NCBI GenBank assembly: GCA_022829145.1
Contig: CM040741.1
Coordinates: 61,875,047 to 61,939,046, forward strand
Direction of reading: 5' to 3'
DNA from: Albula goreensis
Taxonomy: Eukaryota > Chordata > Actinopteri > Albuliformes > Albulidae
Length of the DNA stretch: 64,000 nt
A model generated the notes under the pieces. The model did no database searches and had not been told where the DNA came from. It saw only the letters and a program-made list of their open reading frames with translations. Of the stretch, positions 61,560 to 64,000 are shown one piece after another (within the stretch, counting starts at the first letter, position 1; the number at the start of each line of letters is the position of its first letter). The position numbers and the translations under genes are program-made.

Positions 61560-62100
61560 TGAATCGGGAAAGCAGGTCTTGCTTTATCAGCGCCTATCAT
61601 AAGTGGCGGTGCCTTGGTTTAAAAACCCATGGACAGAATATCCATTAGCAGAAAGAAAATTTGCCTGGGGTGATGTAGATTACCTCTGCTCTGTGAATCA
61701 TGCAAGCCTCGGTTAGATACCTGCCATTTCCTCAGGCCTCTAATTTACTCCCCCACTCCCTCCTTTTTTCTCCCTCCTCTTCTATCTCCTTCTCTCTCTC
61801 TCTTTCTTGCCCGCTCACTCTCATTGCCGTGGATGTGGCGCCTGGTAACGATCCGTTTTTATCTGCGGCAGTGGCTGAGCTGTGTACGTGTGCAGTGGCA
61901 GGACTTCAATTACATCAAGTAGAGCAGCTATTTCACAAGGTGGGACGCTGATTAGCCTGCTCCTCACCTAGAGGAGATAGCGCCTGCAAATCCCTCTTCC
62001 TAGAAGCAATGACTTGCCCGGGGAGCTTATTCCATCTTCGTTAGAATGCAGTGGATTAGAAATGCTGCATGTGGCAGGCATGGCACACATGCACTACATA
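61560..62100. promoter_or_regulatory. candidate non-coding block
   Basis: Mostly repeat-free sequence with a CT-rich insertion at 61750-61812. It has TGGATGTGGCGCCTGGTAAC, ATCTGCGGCAGTGGC, CGCTGATTAGCCTGCTCC and GGATTAGAAATGCTGC. Confidence 0.35.
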
Positions 62101-62284
62101 AAAAATGGAAAGGGAATGGAAGAGCAAGAAGAAGGGAATGCAGATCTGAGGGTAAGATCTAAGAGCGAAGGGATGATCTGTTTGACATCTCTCAAAGTAG
62201 GATTATTGCTATGCCGATGACAAAGGACCTGAGGAGGCTGATATCCAGAGGAATATGCTGTACAGCAGAACAAAAACCGCCGCT

Positions 62285-62800
62285 CCTCTCCGTCCCTCCC
62301 CCTCCCCCTGCCCTCCCCACCGACCCCCTTTAATCAGAGCGACGTGGGATTAACCATGAAATGCATGTCACTTGGCATATGAGCAGTGTTGGCACTTTCT
62401 AGGGCAGAGTGGGCGAGAAGCCGCGTCGTCGGTGATCGCTCGGCGTGACTCTCCCAGAAGCGCGGGCAGACGCACCGCAATGTAGACGTGTCTGCCAATC
62501 ATTAACTCTGCGTTGAGTAACTCAGAACCTGCCTTCTCTTTCTTTCTCCGATCGTCCCTGCCTCTATCTCTCTGCACTGCTCTGCACTCTGATCCCCAGG
62601 CCGGTGTTTCCCAATCCCTCCACCGCTAGCCCAGGCCTTGATCCCAAATGACAGCGACTCCGTGAGAAAGAGGCGCACAGACAGCCTTTATGGCTCTCCG
62701 CTTCCTCCTCTGTGCGCAATCCCGACAGGCCTTTTCCACGTCTACTCAAATAACACACAACAGCCCCAGTGCTTTGGCACCTTGCTGCTCATACTCTATC
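62285..62800. promoter_or_regulatory. candidate non-coding block with CpG cluster
   Basis: CTTTAATCAGAGCGACGTGG and GGGATTAACCATG precede a short CpG-dense stretch (62411-62490, about 13 CpG in 80 nt). The surrounding DNA has almost none. It could be an enhancer or an unannotated promoter. Confidence 0.4.
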
Positions 62801-64000
62801 CTCTAATGGTATTAGGATATGAACATGGGATATGATGGGATTTTCTAATCTGGACAGGACACCCATGTGGAAAGCTTGCCATAACATTCTTTGTTCATAT
62901 TGTCAGTGTTGACTACCCATGCCAGCGTTACACTCAAACTGCCATTTTATCTGAGCAGCAACGATCCCCACATTCAGCACTTATCCATCTGGAATAGCCT
63001 GTAATCACAGCATACTCCAAACAAATGACTACAATCCGTGTGTAATCACCATGCGCTGCTGAAGAGTCTTTATGCTGATAAAAAGCACAGATTCAAGTCT
63101 TGACATGATCGATGTATTTTCTGAATATTAGTCTTTATGAGCCAGTATTCTATTATAGTTCAGTTGTTCTTTGTTTATGTGTATTCATGATACAATTTAT
63201 AACTCATATCCTTTCATCATATATGCTCAGATATAATGCTTTTGCTTGTTTGACTCCTGTTTGGTGCATGTTTCTAATGTTGCTCAACAACATGGCCAAC
63301 TGTCCAACAAACCTTGATCCTCAAATATGCTTCAAGTTACATAACTGCACAATCCTTTGTTTGCTATACTATAGATACATTATTGTATATGGCACACAAG
63401 TGAAAGTGTCCACACAGACAAGTGGTTTATGAAATCCATGAGAGAAATCATAATCGTATCAAGGCTAAGATGAAACTTAGCAGAGGGCACACGTCTGTCA
63501 TTCTTAACAGTTGTCATAGCAACCTCCAAATGAAGTTCTTCTGTACATTTCTTATGTTCCATATACAATCTCTCCATTATATTTAGTGCAAATCTTTACA
63601 AGATATATTTTCCCTTGTTACCTTATTCATAAAACGACTACAGTAAAGGCAGACATGGAATCCTCTGCTTAGTGAATGGTGCAGTTATAACTGTTCTGTT
63701 CAATTATGGCAATACAGCAGTGCATTTTAAAGTAGATTCTTTTCAAGTCAAATAACTCTGCAAATTGAAGCATTCCCCCATGGTATCTGTGAGTCTTTTT
63801 AAAAAATCTATTTAAAAATATATAAACCAATAAAATTGCACAGTACATTAAAAGAGTTACTCGAACCTTGTTTGTACATGTCATTCCTCTGTTTTCTGTG
63901 GAAAGCAAAAAAAAAAAAAAATCTATGTATAAATTAATAAATCCCTATACCGTTGTTGTTGTTTTTTTGTTTGTTTTTTTTTGCTTGTGACATGGAACAG
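62801..64000. other. AT-rich intergenic to window end
   Basis: No gene recognised. Small poly-A/poly-T and GTT tracts lie at 63907-64000. Confidence 0.6.

Overview
This is a piece of a vertebrate nuclear genome, most likely a ray-finned (probably teleost) fish. It has split genes with GT-AG introns, many dinucleotide microsatellites, a SINE with the tail typical of fish V-SINEs, and a fish-type foldback DNA transposon. There are no bacterial-style operons or long ORFs. I identified no species.

Bases 1-11.5 kb hold one complete gene, slc30a5 (zinc transporter ZnT5), on the minus strand. I placed all 16 coding exons by splice sites, reading phase and the protein. They join into a 780-residue ORF, from the ATG at 11148 down to the stop at 896-898. 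Both intramembrane zinc-site HxxxD motifs, the luminal Pro-Pro pair and the long His-rich loop are present. Oddities are a GC-AG last intron, a weak donor in intron 6 and a 25-nt oligo-T run just before the first acceptor. The introns carry a few degraded repeats.

Bases 11.5-64 kb contain no gene I can support. In tetrapods the 5' side of SLC30A5 faces a very large gene desert that ends at PIK3R1, and this stretch fits the same arrangement. It alternates between AT-rich sequence with no visible content and blocks of complex, repeat-free, homeobox-motif-rich sequence (about 13.0-15.3, 17.3-17.6, 19.3-19.7, 22.1-22.9, 26.0-26.5, 28.0-28.2, 29.4-29.65, 30.8-31.1, 36.6-37.0, 39.4-39.7, 43.2-43.7, 44.2-44.8, 46.2-46.5, 47.6-47.85, 53.4-53.8, 55.5-55.9 and 61.6-62.8 kb). 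These look like candidate conserved non-coding regulatory elements. That is inferred from texture and motifs only; no alignment was possible.

Repeats in the desert are sparse: a V-SINE (16.6 kb), a ~650-bp foldback Tc1/mariner-like element with ~150-bp inverted arms (35.3-36.0 kb), a possible DIRS/Ngaro-like reverse-transcriptase relic (25.2-25.5 kb), other degraded interspersed repeats, pure microsatellites including (TG)47, and two perfect short palindromes (48.79 and 52.11 kb).
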